DNA of 64,000 nucleotides from Scylla paramamosain (taxonomy: Eukaryota; Arthropoda; Malacostraca; Decapoda; Portunidae). The notes below the pieces were generated by a model, which worked only from the letters and a program-made list of their open reading frames with translations, did no database searches and had not been told where the DNA came from. Positions 24,648-44,324 of the stretch are shown one piece after another; the first letter of the stretch is position 1, and every line of letters starts with the position of its first letter. The DNA is taken from positions 16,337,997-16,401,996 of the forward strand of contig NC_087156.1 in the NCBI RefSeq assembly GCF_035594125.1, in the 5' to 3' direction. The position numbers and the translations under genes are program-made.

Positions 24648-26000
24648 GGACGTAAATGTAGTCTGTGTAGGTAACGTGTTTCCTCCACTTGATTATTCCA
24701 CGTGTCTGAAGTGTTTTCCCCATGGCCTCTGCGGACAGTGTTGTGTAATCAGTCCCTCGAGAGTCGCCGCTGCCGTGCACTAAATTAAACATGCATGTAA
24801 TTTTCAAAAGCGGTGTGAACAAATCGTAGACTGTCGCCACGCGTCTTGCATTTAAATTCGCTTATGGAAATAAGTTGCCGTCTGATTTGTTTGCAGGGAG
24901 TAAGGGAGATATACTACACGTCCATTGGTGCTTTATAAGGGATGAACGCAGTCGGGATAACATATGAGGGAGAACACAGAGTAGTAGCAGTATCTTCAGT
25001 ATTAGTCCAGCTTTTACCTGTACTTTGCATACATTATTTGCATTCATGGCTGGACGGCGCTGCTTGTAAATATTTAGAGAACATTATATGAAAAAGTGAC
25101 GTGCAAGACTTGGGAGTTCGGCGAGATGAAATTATTTGTTTTGCCGCAAAACTTTCGAAGTAAAACATCGTCTCTGTAGTCGTTACATGATGTTTTTAAG
25201 GCTGCCATGTTAGTTCCGCAAGTCTTGGCTGCAACTGTTTGTGTTTGTTTCGTAGGCTGTCTTCATTGACCTCTCATTTCTTCCGTCTTGCGTAGAAGTC
25301 TTGCCTCATACCTCTTGTCCAGAAGCCGCAGATTAAGGCGCCTTCGTAGCGGCCTCAGTTAAGAGTTGCTGTCTTCGCTGCGTTGTGTGATAAACGTTGT
25401 CTTGGTAAACGTTTCTTGTAAGATTTCATGGTGGAGGCTCCCGCATGATTAGCTGGGAAACACGCCGGCCGCTGACGAGCCTTCCGCGATGGCTGAGTGC
25501 CCATCCCTCGTCTTGAGGAGAAAATGTGTTTGTGATTAAAGCAGTAGTGATTTACAGAATGGAGTAGACACTTGTATAATGCAATATAAGTAAAATAATT
25601 TGAAATATATATAATGCGACTAAAGTAATAGTGACGTTTAATATCCATTAAGATTCCATTCATATTTATATTCGGCACGCTTTGCGCAAGGCAGCGAGCG
25701 TAAATAACTCTAATAATGTAATCAGGTAATTACAGTCGAACGGCAATAATCGCACGTGATAATGCACTGTTTACTTTTTTTCCTTTTATGTAATGAACAT
25801 ATGTTCGGTTCTTAAAATGTTTTAAGCATTCTAAATATAAGCAGCACTTCAAGATTGGTCATGTGTTGAACATTTTTTTTATATTGATGAATGAACAGTA
25901 TTTTTTTTTTTTTTTTTCGCACAATATCAGAAGCTTTCCGCGGCGCACCTTCTCCTCCAGGGGACGGTACATCACGAGGCGGGTCGTAAAGTCTTCTTGC
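24646..26000. other. Unique sequence, no gene seen
   Basis: About 1.35 kb of mixed DNA, AT-rich after 25540, with T17 near 25902. Confidence 0.6.
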
Positions 26001-26560
26001 GATATTTTTGTTCCACGGTCGCTGCGCCTCTCGCACTGAAACGAATCTCTGTGTTATTTACAGTCTTACTCTCACGCGTGCAGCATTCGGCTTCGTGTTG
26101 CAGGTCACCTCGTCTGCGCCACAAACAAGGTCAGGTCCAGCCCGAAGCTTGCAAGTTAATCAGGTTGTTTTGCAGCACCAACACGGACTGATCGAGCAGT
26201 GCAGTCACGGGAGGCGGGTCTCCTCGCTGTATTACAGACCCGCGGAGTCGGCGTCACCTATTTCACGCCACCTTATCAGCTTGCTATCGGCGTATCACTT
26301 TATAACCTCCTTATCGCTGCTCTGCGCTCCCCGCCAATTATCAACGGATATGCGCAACCAATCGATGAAGGAAATGTCCTTTTTTTTCCGCTTGCCGCGA
26401 AGGATCTCACCTAATCAGGCTCCGTCGCTGACAGAAAACGCCGGACAGCCGTTGAGCCGCGTGCCTTTCCACCCACGCGGATCCTCGGACATCAGGTTCC
26501 TGACGTTGCATAAGGATGTTGTCGGATAAAAGGGGCGTTGTCTAAATACGGGTATTAGGG
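26001..26560. other. GC-rich unique block containing a 173-codon open frame
   Basis: The frame at 26008-26529 is the longest here that is free of simple repeat. It opens from a TTG; its first ATG is near 26350. It shows no domain, signal peptide or membrane segment I recognise, and no convincing splice sites. GC-rich DNA produces frames of this length by chance. Confidence 0.15.
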
Positions 26561-28170
26561 GTTCCCGTGGAGCGCGAACACCATAGGAGAGGCAGCGGAG
26601 TGTGGCGACCCCCGGTGCATCCAGCTGGTCTTAATTTTATGGTGATACGGATGTCCCAGCCGTGGATGACGAAATGTATTAGGCTCGCCTTGGTGAGTCT
26701 CGGGTCCGGCGTGACCCCAAGGTTACGTGCAGATAATTGATGGATAATGAGCGAAAGGCGCCTCATTGTTAGCCGAGGAAGACGTATGGAAAGGAATGGT
26801 CGTCGAGGCCCAGGGTGTGTGCAGTCAGGGGGCATTCACAGGCGTGGCGGCGCATCTATAATGTACCGGGTGTTGGCGCCATCACATCATATTACAACAC
26901 TTTACTGTTTGCTTTAAAGGCATTCTGTTTTAACAATTACTCCTATTTACGGTGTTTGGAGTGCAATGCTGACATTTCTTCGGGTTTCTTTTCCTTGTTT
27001 TTATGAAGGGAGGGGCATTGAGATCCAGAACACGAGGTGTGTGTGGGCGAGGCGCCGTACTCCGGGGATCTGCTTGGTGTGCGTGGCGCGGCTCCTTCCT
27101 CGCCTGTTTGGTTACAAGAAACATGAAGTAGGCGTCGCGAGATCCCACGCCGCGGCTCCTCAGCCCTGTCGTCGCCGGCGTCACACCTGTTTTCATACCT
27201 GGGTGTTCTTCTCCATTAGTGTGTTCTTTGGTGCTCCTGATTTCCTCCCAGGCCTCCTCTCCCTCATACTAGTCACGTATATTCATTACTACTCTTCGCC
27301 AGCTCCTTGCAACATTCTTATACACCCACCAGCTCCTGTGATGTCGCTGCCCTTTCATTTGGTTCGTGTGTGATTTTCTTCATTAGAGGCTCTGTTTAAT
27401 TAGAGTTTTGTTTGGAGGTCTATATTTGTCTCTCCCTTCATTAGGAAGTAGCGGCGACGAACACGTACCGAGTGAAAGACGCCTGATCGTCATCCGTCGC
27501 TTTTTGATGCTCTCAGAAGTGGGAGTATGTTACCATTAGTATCTCATTTAAGTCCGCTGCCGCTACACTCTCGGGAATGACAACTGATAATCACTAACCT
27601 GCTTTTAATGATATGCCAACGAGCCACAGTCATCGTAAGCCTTCAGAGCTTTTCAGGTTTGCTTTTCTCTCTGTTTTCGTGTCAGGTTTCCCAGCCGTGC
27701 AAGTCAGTGTAAGAGTAACAAGTTTATTCACATGACTGACGGTTTTTTTTATTTTATGGTGCGAGTAAAGATAACACAGAAAATTCAGCCATGAAGGAAT
27801 AAATTTATTTCTCTGCGCAGCATTTCCCGTCCACACTCCTTAAGAAATTAGACGGAAAACTTGCAGGAGAGTAACCAGTGGCTGGGTCGTCGTGAAGGTC
27901 GTGCAGTCTGCTCAGTGCGCCGCCTGGGACAGTCGGCGGAACTAGAAAACGCGGGGGTGGTGTCTGCCGCCTCACCTCCCCCTCCATTGTAATGTTCCAG
28001 TTCCGAGTGAAGAACGTTGATCAAATTATCCAAACCTTTGTATTCAAATGGTCTGCGTCGCCGGTCAACATGTTAATCGGACACCGAGAGACGTGCGGTG
28101 CTCGCTAAATGGCCCGCGTACAGGTGAGGGCATGGCCATTAATGGGTTGCCGAGCACACCTGGGGTAACG
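26561..28170. other. Unique sequence
   Basis: Mixed composition with GC-rich parts at about 27020-27190 and 27880-27990. No gene or repeat supported. Confidence 0.6.
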
Positions 28171-28460
28171 AAGCAGCATGTTGGATGAGTGCCCCTCCCA
28201 CTCCCCACTCCACTGCTGCCCCTCTCCTTTGCATCCCTCTCACTCCCCTCCACTCCATCCTCCACACCTCACCTCCTCTCCCTTCAGTATTTTTCACATG
28301 TACCTTCCTCCATCATCCACATCAGAGTCACCTGTGATCCACACTTACACGCCACCTGCACACGTCATCCACATCATTACACATCACCCACATCACCACC
28401 CACGTACCCACAGCGCCACCCACGCGCCGCGCACCACCATCCACCACCTGCGCTACGCTA
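28171..28460. repeat. C/A-rich, G-poor strand-asymmetric tract
   Basis: CCACTCC, CATCCACATC and CACCCACGTACC words recur. It looks like a degenerate CAYCCAC repeat. Frames here are Pro/His/Ser/Thr-rich. Confidence 0.55.
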
Positions 28461-28690
28461 ACACGGGACCCTCAGCCGTAGCAGCGCGTCGGTTCACGTG
28501 ATTTATAAGCTGCGCGTCTGGTGGATCGTCTTTTAGTAGCGATTTACAACTCCATGGCGGCATCTGGACCGAGGATTTATAGAACAATTAACTCGGAACT
28601 TATATCTTAGGCTGAGAGGGAATGGTTCACTTGCACGATACTTGCCGCGGCCTTCCCTGATGGATAACTTAGAGGTGCTCTCCTGAATTT
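28461..28690. other. Unique sequence
   Basis: No feature supported. Confidence 0.6.
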
Positions 28691-29095
28691 TTGCTTGCAG
28701 GGTCCACAGATTTCTCCCTCCTTCTCCTTCTCTTATTTATTCCTCCAGCTCGCCTTTTGTTCTCATGTCGCTCGCTCTTTGAATTCCTTGTACCTTATTT
28801 CTCTCTCACGTTTCCTCTCCTGCATCCATTTCTTTTTTTCTTTCTCATTGTTCGCCTCACCTGTGACTCCTTATCTCACCTCGGTACTCCTCCTCCTCCT
28901 CCTTCTTGTCCCTCGCACCCTCCTCTTCCGCACCCCTTCTCTTCTCCCTTACATTTCATTCTCTCGCCAACATCTCTACTCTCTCACACCTTTTCTATTC
29001 CATTACTCTCCTTTCCCCTTCTCTTCCTGGTCCCTCTCATCTCCTGCTCATCCAACTCTTTCCCATTCTTTCATTCCTTTCTGGAAGCCTCGTCC
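28691..29095. repeat. Pyrimidine-rich tract
   Basis: About 400 bp of C/T-rich + strand with CCTCCT runs near 28888. The 173- and 152-codon frames crossing it are low-complexity Leu/Ser/Phe/Pro and rejected as genes. Confidence 0.65.
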
Positions 29096-29699
29096 CAAAC
29101 CACCGCCAGAGGGCTCATCAGTTCTGCTTATGCATATCGTCTTACCCTTGTAACTGCTCCCGGGAATTTAAATTACACGAATAACAAGAACCTGTCCCAG
29201 CCGCTGCTCTAAAATGGTCAGGGTGTCCGTGCCTCGACGCCCCTCGCCTCCCGGATGCCTTGTGGGACGCCTTTCAGGCTCTCCCGCCTCGCAGGGGCAA
29301 ATAAATGAAGCTCCTGAAGCCTGTCCACTCCGCCTCGTGTAATAAATGTGATTTATCGCCTCGTAATTTACCAGAACAAGTTACGATGTAGGTTAATTGG
29401 GCAGCGGATGCTCAGAACGCTAGGCAGTACTACAATAATGATGATGTGCTGCCTGTGAGTCTCTAATTGGTGGCGACGAGCGAGTGGCTACGCCTGCTTG
29501 GTGGTGGTGGCCGGCCCGGGGTGTCACCTGCAGGGTCGCGGCTCACACCCGGCTGGAACTCGGCGGCTCGCTCCTGACGGCTGGCTTGTTTATGGCGCTG
29601 GTGGTGCTGTTACGGAGGCTGGGACTGGTACTGCTTCTGTTATTGGCGCTACTGCTGCTTGGCGTGATACTCATGTAATCTGTGTGTGTCTGCATATGG

Positions 29700-29702
<3 letters not shown>
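29096..29702. other. Unique sequence, GC-rich at 29210-29330 and 29480-29600
   Basis: No gene supported. Confidence 0.6.

Positions 29703-29742
<40 letters not shown>
29703..29742. repeat. (GT)20 microsatellite
   Basis: Perfect GT repeat. Confidence 0.98.
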
Positions 29743-29744
<2 letters not shown>

Positions 29745-31319
29745 CTCCACACCCTCACGCCCTACACACCTACGCACCCCTCACTCCACACCCGCGCCTC
29801 CCTCACACCCTCAACAGGCCCGGCATATATATTAAGCACAATAACCTAAATTACTGAACCAATCACGATCAAGGAGCTCTAAAACATTATCGGTGCCATC
29901 TCGCAGCGGTACCGAGCGAGACGAGACCTTACGGCGGGGCTGCACTGAGCTCCTTTTCATCCTCACCGAGACACTTGTTTGCATCCCACATTCTTGACCC
30001 CCAGTGACCCTACGACACCGGGCGGGCGGGGCAGCCTTCAGGAGGCGCGCGTATATGGTGAGGAATAACAATGGCAGCGCGAGTTCGGCCTGGCCCTAAG
30101 GTGCCTGGGACACAGGGCCGCATCTAGCAGGCTTGCCTCGTGATGGCGGCTCTGATGCACTGCTTGGATTTCTTAGTGCATTTACAGCCTCTCGCCAGCA
30201 ACAGGGGACTCGAGGACGCTCCTGCGCGCCTTGGGTCTTACCAGGCCGTGCAGCAGAGCTCAAAGTGCAGTGCGAGCCTTCGGTGGGAGTTCAGGGCCCT
30301 TCGTTTCAATATTTCGGTGGAGGAGGCAAGATATAGACGAGATGAATTCAATTGACTGATCTGGTTGGGGTCTTGCTGAACGACCCGGGCGGTAGTGTGT
30401 GATAAGCCTTATCTGGAGGTGTCGAGGGCGCGAGGGCGTGGCCGATAGCACTCTCCCGGGGCGCACTTAGGGCACCATTGGTAGGGGAGGCTACTGCTGT
30501 TCCCCCGAGATCGGATGAGCTCAGCTGGGGGCCACACTCACATGCGCGAAGGTCAGAGGCGTTACTGTGGCCTCAAATGAGCCTCTTGGGAACCCGGAGT
30601 AATATAGGCTGTAGAGGCTTAGCGGATCCTGTTTTTTCTGCAACTCCTTCCCCGTGCAATTTAACTTTTTTTACATGTAAAGATGGCAGGCCAAGGGCTA
30701 CTAAGGCTTCCTAATTCCTTGCCTGTTCCCTTAAAGTATTTTGTTATGTGTGCAGTACTTAAGGTAATAAGTAGGTGTGAGTCAGGTGAGTATGGTAGAG
30801 TCGATGAAAACAAAGAGGATAAGTGGGGCAGGGGTCTCTTAGCACTCAGAGGTACTGGCAAAGAAGCACACACGTTAGTAATCATTATTCCATCACCACC
30901 ACCACCACCACCATCAATGCCAGAATTCATAGCTTCTGTCATCCTTATCAAAGCAAACATAGCAAGTCACCAACACCACTGCCATTAAACAGGCGACGGG
31001 AAATGGTCACTAAATAAGAAGAGAAAAAACAGATAAGCAAGCGAAAAAAAAAAAAAGAAACAAAAAAACAGCAAGAATAGAAACCACCACCACCGCCACC
31101 ATCAATCAGCCATCCACGAATACATAAGAAGCGGCAAAAGAACATAATCAGTTGAGAGCGGCGAGTAAGATCGGAGAGTTAGATCATTAATCTTGGCTTA
31201 TTTGGTTCAGATTGATAGTGACGCGCGAAAGAATTATCAAGGTCACTCATTCGTTATCGAAAAAGTGAATAAGATCATGGCTTAATGACCCAATCAGAGG
31301 AGTGAAGCCTCTGTATCTA

Positions 31320-31321
<2 letters not shown>
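29743..31321. other. Unique sequence
   Basis: GC-rich at about 29900-30060 and 30100-30560. ACC run at about 30893-30914, A13 near 31045, and a second short ACC run near 31083. No gene. Confidence 0.6.

Positions 31322-31409
<88 letters not shown>
31322..31409. repeat. (CT)n microsatellite
   Basis: CT repeat with one CC interruption near 31386, followed by an A/T-rich run. Confidence 0.98.
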
Positions 31410-31520
31410 AAAAAAAATAAAAAAATAAAAAAAAAATAAGCTTCGCCGGATCATCAAATGGGAAAGATTTACTTGAGATTTACCCCACCCAAAAAAAAAA
31501 CTGAAAATCTCTCTTAAAAT

Positions 31521-31546
31521 AGAGAGAGAGAGAGAGAGAGAGAGAG
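31521..31546. repeat. (GA)13 microsatellite
   Basis: Perfect GA repeat, inverted to the CT tract about 110 bp upstream. Confidence 0.98.
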
Positions 31547-32347
<801 letters not shown>

Positions 32348-32458
32348 AAATATTTAACTTTCTTCGTTTTTTTTTTCCTCACGTTCTGCCTTTAAACATC
32401 TTTAATATAAATCTACTTTTCTTAGTTTTTTTCACATTTTTTTTCTTTCAACACAATA

Positions 32459-33267
<809 letters not shown>

Positions 33268-33364
<97 letters not shown>

Positions 33365-33455
33365 CATTATTATTATTATTATTATTACTACTACTGTTAT
33401 TGTTATTTTATCATCATCATCATCATTATCATCATCATCATCATCATCATCATCG
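33268..33455. repeat. Compound (TTA)n-(ATC)n microsatellite
   Basis: TTA repeat to about 33398 (pure for 93 bp, one TCA at 33364), a mixed bridge, then an ATC repeat to about 33455. Confidence 0.97.
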
Positions 33456-33995
33456 TCATTGTCAGTTTTAACATCGAACTTTCACCTACTAAGAGGACAT
33501 CTCACCGAGGCAGGCCCCTGAACGAGACACACGTAAACAAACCAACACTCACCCAGCAAGGAGGGAAAAAACAAAACACAGGGCACGGGGAGGACACGAC
33601 GCTTGGGAAACTTCCGGCGAAAAAATCCTCGGAAGAATTCTGTAAGATTGGAAATTAAACAGTAATCCCTGACATAAGCGGCGGGTTGTGCCAGGGAGCA
33701 GTTGCGGATTGTGCGAGAGTTTTATTCCTCCATGCAGAGAAAGTCCCGTGAATGAGGTAATTACAGGTGTTGACGAGCGGGCAGGTGTGCGGCGCGGCAT
33801 TAAGAGCTTAGGCAAAGACGGCGCACCACGCTCAATTACCTCCGCGGCCACTGCTTATTATGGGGCTGAGCCTGAGCCCCCTCCACGCGGCGCCCCGAAC
33901 TAGGTATCAGGCATGGGAGTGAAGCAGGATGAGGAGGAGGAGGAAGAAAAGGAGGAGGACGGGGCATGATTGCACTTGTGGGAGGAAGAGAGAGA
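33456..33995. other. Unique sequence, GC-rich
   Basis: CpG-containing at about 33660-33900, with GGTAATTACAGG and TCAATTACC words. No gene supported. Confidence 0.5.
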
Positions 33996-34092
33996 AAGAT
34001 TGACTGGCTGACTGACTGATTCCTTCACTGATTGACTGATTAAGTAAGTGAGTGATTGAATGAGTGCATGAGTGACTGACTGACTAACTTAA
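33996..34092. repeat. Degenerate (TGAC/TGAT/TGAG)n tetranucleotide tract
   Basis: Imperfect TGAN tetranucleotides. Confidence 0.8.
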
Positions 34093-34709
34093 TAGCGCCG
34101 CTACACCAAGGTTATATGACGCCACAAGTCATATCAACAAGAGAAATTGCCATATGAAAGTAACTTAAAGCTAGAAATACACTTTAACTAGGAGACACAA
34201 GATTGTCGCAGCAGCACAGAAGACAATGACAAGGAGAGAATAGTAGGGAAGTAATGACTAAATGATACACTACTGCAGAAGGGACGATGGCTGAGGAGAT
34301 ACGCGCCACTGAAGATTGTGGGAAGAGGCAGAGGAAGCGAGATGTTTGGCTGAGTTTGTAAAGGGAATGAGGAATTAGATGAAGAAGGAGGACCAGGAGG
34401 AGGAGGAGGAGGAGGAGGAGGATCAGAGGTTATTGTACTTTAAAGAAGGAAAGGAGAAAGGAAATTAGATTATGGGATTATAAAGGAAGAAGGGAAAGGC
34501 AGGTGGTGTTAAGAAGGGATGGAAGAAAAGCAGATTAGGTGCGATGTATGGAAGAGAAGAAAGAGGATAGTGGCACTGAAGGAGAGGAGGGAAGAAGTGA
34601 GGAGTATTGGAGCAGCAGTGTGGTGAAGGCACTTGATGATAAATGAAGAAAGAAAGAAAGAGGAGGATAAAATAAGAAATGAGGAGAAAAATTAAGTTGT
34701 AAACATGTG

Positions 34710-34711
<2 letters not shown>
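34093..34711. other. Purine-rich unique sequence
   Basis: GGA run at about 34395-34421 and G/A-rich DNA to 34700. No gene. Confidence 0.6.

Positions 34712-34779
<68 letters not shown>
34712..34779. repeat. (GA)34 microsatellite
   Basis: Perfect GA repeat. Confidence 0.98.
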
Positions 34780-34781
<2 letters not shown>

Positions 34782-37410
34782 CTACAGAAGCCGGCGATAT
34801 CTAGACTACGGGAAGAATGGTCAGCCTGGCCTAGCAAAGATTAATGCGACACAGATTCCTCGGCCTCCTCATAAAACCTCTCACATATGAATTGCAGCCC
34901 TTTAACCCGCCGAAAACACGTGTTCTAGCAAGTTGAGGAATCCCGCCACTCCTCTGCCGTGCCGCGCCGCAGCCACCGTCCCTCAGGAGAAATTCAGAAG
35001 CCTGCCCTGCCCCTTAACGTGCCGCTGCTCTGGGATATTCGACAGCTGCCAACGCAGGGGACAGATAACAAGAGGGATTACCCGCCCTCGCCTCTATGGA
35101 ATTGAAGTAGAGGCTTACGTACAGGTCCCGCCAGAAAATGTAAGGAATGAATTAAGGATTAAGGTCACCAAACACAAATTCCGGAGGCCCACGGCGGTCT
35201 AAATTGGATATAGATTTGTGAGCGGATGAACCTGACTGGCTGTGGTTAAGGGAAGACTCCACACTGGAAGGAGGGAGGCTTGCTCCTTAGAAGGGCAGGG
35301 GAGGAACTCTCCTGTTAAGCCGACGAGGGAGAGGAAGAAGAGGAGGTTTACATGGAGGGGTGGCCTGTCCTGTTTGGAGGCGATGATGTTTGAATTTATA
35401 CTTTATTAGTATTTTTTGGCCTGTGTTGTTGTTTTTGTTCCCACACAGCCACCGCGAGCTGTGGACGAGGTGCTGCCTTCCGCCTCTTGGAAATTATGTG
35501 TAGCAAAAACTTGAAAGTCAAGCATTACAGTTTCTTAAGTTTCTGCACAAAACCGGAATGGTTGTTGAGCGAGAAAAATTCTTATGTGTAAGATTTCTTA
35601 TCGTGCTTCGCCTCGTGTTATCAAAGAATGCCGGTGCTTGTGCTTCGCTGCTCAAGGTTGCCGCCAGGTTGCCGCACCGTTCCTCGCATTAACACTTACT
35701 CGAGACACTTAACAAGGAGCAAAACGTAAGCATACCGATAGCCTACGAATCTCATCCAAAAACCTTTGAAAATTTGGTTTAAAAAATAGTTGGACGGCCT
35801 GGTTCATCCAAGAGAAAAATTAATGAAAGTGATGCCACCTGAGCTTGGTGGCGTGCAGGTAACGGCGGCGGCTACTGGCTGGTCGCTGTCCACCTAACCG
35901 CGAAGTTTGTTAGCGTCGATCTGATAAATGTGTCGCGTCCAAGTTTGTGTGTGTGCGAACAGTACCTTGAGAGGATGATGCTCCGTGCACGTGTCCGGGG
36001 CTGATGTTCGGCATCGTAGGAGCTTCCCAGCAGTGAACTATCATCACCCCATTCACTGCAGCTACTCAGTCTTAAATTAACTTGGCGAATCGAACAGCTC
36101 AGTAATCCCACCGCAACCTCCCTCGGCGCCCGAAGCACATCATGAGCCCTGCCCACCAACACGCCAATCCAACAACGGAGTGACATAATCATAAAGTAGA
36201 AAAAAAAAAAAGAAGGAAAAACTTATTCCCCGCCAGAGAGCACCGCGAACTATCGACAGCTTGGGGAAAGGAGCTGTTCTCGTATAATTACCCTAAAACG
36301 CTGTCACTTCCTCCTAGGCCTCGATAGGACCGGGTGTTTTGAAAGCTCCCAATCCTGTTAGTCGGTGAGTGAGTCTGTTGAGGACGCCGCTTGGGCTCCG
36401 CTGGCCCGTGAGGGATTAGTCCTGACCAGATTCCGTACAGTAGCCCTGCTGCCCGCCTCGCCCCTGCACCTGCTGCCCCTGCTTCCATTCCCTTCCCCGG
36501 TGTTCCCGTCTCCCTGCCCCCTGATGCTCTACTCCACTCCCGCCGCCTTCCTCTTATGCTCTCCCGACAGTTTTTTCTTCTTACGTCCTGTTCTCATCTT
36601 GTTATTGATGCTTCATTGTCTTGATGGTGTCGTTGTTTTCTCACATTGGCTTCCACAGGCCAGCTTGCTTCGTGTCTGGAATACATAACTGAAGAAACTT
36701 TATGTCAGTCTAGAAAACCACACGAATTCCCTGTATCATTTACACGAATTCCATCATCCTTACTCCCTTGGGCTACCACTCCTCTAGAGACCCGCGCTCG
36801 TCATCCTGTCGCTGGAGAACAAAAGGACGATTAATTCAGCAAGTCTGGATGCAACATTCACCCGGGAAAAAAGTGAAATGCGTGGAATTTTAAACTTGAG
36901 ATAATTACAGCCCGAGCCGCCATAGGGGATCAAGTTATAGAGCCCGAGGCCACTCCGCCCAGCCCACTAACATTAATTGTCGGTCTGGCCGGACAGCCGA
37001 AGCCCTAAGGGGGTCGAGGCGGTGTCCATATTGTTGTTATGACTGGCGGAGGCGACCATTTGTCTTCGTCTTGGCCGCTGTCAGAAGAGTGTCAGTTTGC
37101 GAGGGTAAAGGAGGCTTGACCTAAGGAGAAGAAAGAGGAGAAAAAGGAGAAAAGATAGCAAGAATTTTGACTGATTCTTGACTATCTCGTTGTTGATACT
37201 GAGTAGGATTCCAAACATTACATCACATACTATGCACTTTTGGTTTTAAGATATGATTCATAAGCAATTGAAAAATTGAGTGATGCAACGTGGTTACAAA
37301 TATCTAAATATTCATGAAAAAAATGTATGCACCTGAAAATGCATAGCAGATAATATAAATTTATCATGCTAAATGATGCTTAAAAGAAGAAGACGAACTG
37401 AGCCTTTCTC
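34780..37410. other. Unique sequence, no gene seen
   Basis: About 2.6 kb of mixed DNA, GC-rich at about 34940-35110, 36360-36550 and 36900-37030. Short frames of up to 107 codons have no domain. A12 near 36200. Confidence 0.6.
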
Positions 37411-37471
37411 TGTACTAAGATAGATAGATAGACAGATAAATAGATCGATAGGTAGGTAAGTAAATAAAAGG
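37411..37471. repeat. Imperfect GATA/GTAG tetranucleotide tract
   Basis: AGATAGATAGATAGACAGAT followed by GATCGATAGGTAGGTAAGTA. Confidence 0.85.
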
Positions 37472-38296
<825 letters not shown>

Positions 38297-38364
38297 GGAA
38301 GAGTCTGAAAAAAGAGCACTTGTGTGAATAGAAGGTTGCATATCCATAAAAAAAAGGCGTGTCT

Positions 38365-38367
<3 letters not shown>

Positions 38368-38451
<84 letters not shown>
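38368..38451. repeat. (GT)42 microsatellite
   Basis: Perfect GT repeat 74 bp after the GA array. Confidence 0.98.
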
Positions 38452-38455
<4 letters not shown>

Positions 38456-38677
38456 CCTCCATCTCCCTACTCAGGAGGCGAAAGAATAGAAAGATAGATG
38501 AATAGACTGATTGATGGAGTGAATGTTATTCTTTTTTCCCTGTGTGACAAGAGGGCGGAGTGAAACGGTGAGACAGAGACAGATGGCAACTCTTTGTGTA
38601 TTATTTTTTGAAGTAGCGATGAAAATACTAAAGATACCCTGGATTCTTGAGGAGCTGTTCATTCCCCTGGTGTGTAA

Positions 38678-38680
<3 letters not shown>
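38452..38680. other. Unique sequence
   Basis: No feature supported. Confidence 0.6.

Positions 38681-38754
<74 letters not shown>
38681..38754. repeat. (GA)37 microsatellite
   Basis: Perfect GA repeat followed by GGAGGGAGAG. Confidence 0.98.

Positions 38755-42633
<3,879 letters not shown>

Positions 42634-42703
<70 letters not shown>
42634..42703. repeat. (GA)35 microsatellite
   Basis: Perfect GA repeat. Confidence 0.98.
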
Positions 42704-42705
<2 letters not shown>

Positions 42706-44221
42706 ACAACAGGAATCTTGTATTTTAGCTTTACGCCAGGGTGTGTGGGCGATCCCTAAATAAGCTGCTCCGCCACAATAGCCACTAAAGCTGATGATAT
42801 AATCGAATCTTCACGCTGAGCACAGTCCTCGCCCCAAACCTACACACCGACCCACCCGCTTTACGGAACCCAGCGCTATTAACTTGACAAATGGCGAGAC
42901 TCGACCCTTTTATTTGTGCGAGTTTTGGAGCAAGTCGTGTATGAACCCAAATGGAAAGGTTGTGTTAGTGTTTCTCTTCATTATCATGGTGTTAAATGTA
43001 ACTTTTGGCTCTTCCACTCACTAAACGACGCAGCAGCAGCAGCCTTGCACCACATTCCTGATCCCTGGCGCACCCCGGGCTACAGACAGAAAATTGGCTG
43101 GTGTGGCTGGGACATCCCGCGTCTTGCATCGCGGCGGGTGCAATAAGGTTTCTTTATGAACAGCCAAAGTACGGTGAAAGAACAGAATATTCTGCATCCA
43201 CATCGATGGCTATGCACAGCTATCTAAATAATATATTAACATTGTTTTGTTTTCTTATCTTTTGGTGCCCAGTTATTTCTTATAATAATTCGTATTTTGA
43301 GGCATTATATTCGTACAACACACCGCCTCGCTTCCCAGATAATGGGGAAAGGGATTTATCGCAACACACCTGTAGGGGAGAAAAACTTGTAGAGCGCCTC
43401 GCCAGACTGCCTTAAGTACTGAGGGACGAACCGGCAGCAGGAGGGAGAGTGAGGCACGAGGACCTGTAGGGGCCGCGACCTGCCCTCCAGAGGCCGCAGT
43501 TACTTGTTAAAAACTAATATTTCTTTCCAAGGGTGTGTTTACCCAGGCGAGTGCGTAGCGGGCGGGACAGGGAGCCAGGAGTGGGGTTGGTTACGTTTGT
43601 AAACACTGCCCCGTCTCCTATTTAAAGAGCACTTGAAAGCGGTGAGACAAACAGAGGCTGAGGGCGGGTCGGTCGCCCCTCGGAAAACTTACCTTCTTTC
43701 TGACTGCTGTTTACACGGCTCTCCTGCGGGGGTCAGCGGGCTAAAGGTGGTGTCCCGTCATCCGATACTTGTATTTTTGAAACATATCTTTTGACTAGAC
43801 GAAATTTATGGCCGCTTCGATAGCCTAGGTCAGAACGCTCAATTTCTGCTACCAAATACGCTAATGGAGGCTAGGAGTTTGGGTACCTTTTTTCTAGTAA
43901 GGCACGACAGTACATTCTTGCTGCCCCGCTGAAGTATTCTAACTGAAAGTCATTTACATGTACTCAGACCTTGCATCCAACTTACGTGCAGTCCTGATAA
44001 GCAGTCACCGTACAATCAAGCAAGGGTTTGCAGGAAATAATACAAGATACCCACTAAGAGCAAGTAATATCGAAATTCTAATGCAGTGCTGACATTAAGA
44101 CCGGTTCACCTGCTACTCTTACCATTAGGAATAAGTCAGATGTAAGAACACTCCTCTGCCTCATGAGTGTTTGCTGCACAAGACGATACGATACCACCGG
44201 CGCCGCTCCCTCTTCCACTAG

Positions 44222-44222
<1 letters not shown>
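42704..44222. other. Unique sequence, no gene seen
   Basis: Includes a CAG run at about 43029-43042 and GC-rich parts at 43430-43500 and 43540-43760. Confidence 0.6.

Positions 44223-44259
<37 letters not shown>
44223..44259. repeat. (CA)n microsatellite
   Basis: Perfect CA repeat. Confidence 0.98.
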
Positions 44260-44262
<3 letters not shown>

Positions 44263-44324
44263 AACCCACTTGAAGGAAACAGGAGGAAATTCAAAGCCAA
44301 GAGCTGCTGTGCGCGAGGAAGCCA

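Noticed and set aside
26008..26529. 173-codon + frame with ordinary amino-acid composition
   Set aside because: Opens from a non-ATG codon, has no recognisable domain, and lies in GC-rich DNA where such frames arise by chance. Conservation testing could reopen it.
28691..29212. 173-codon frame with apparent hydrophobic segments
   Set aside because: Pyrimidine-rich DNA always gives Leu/Phe/Ser/Pro; overlapping frames in the other registers look the same.
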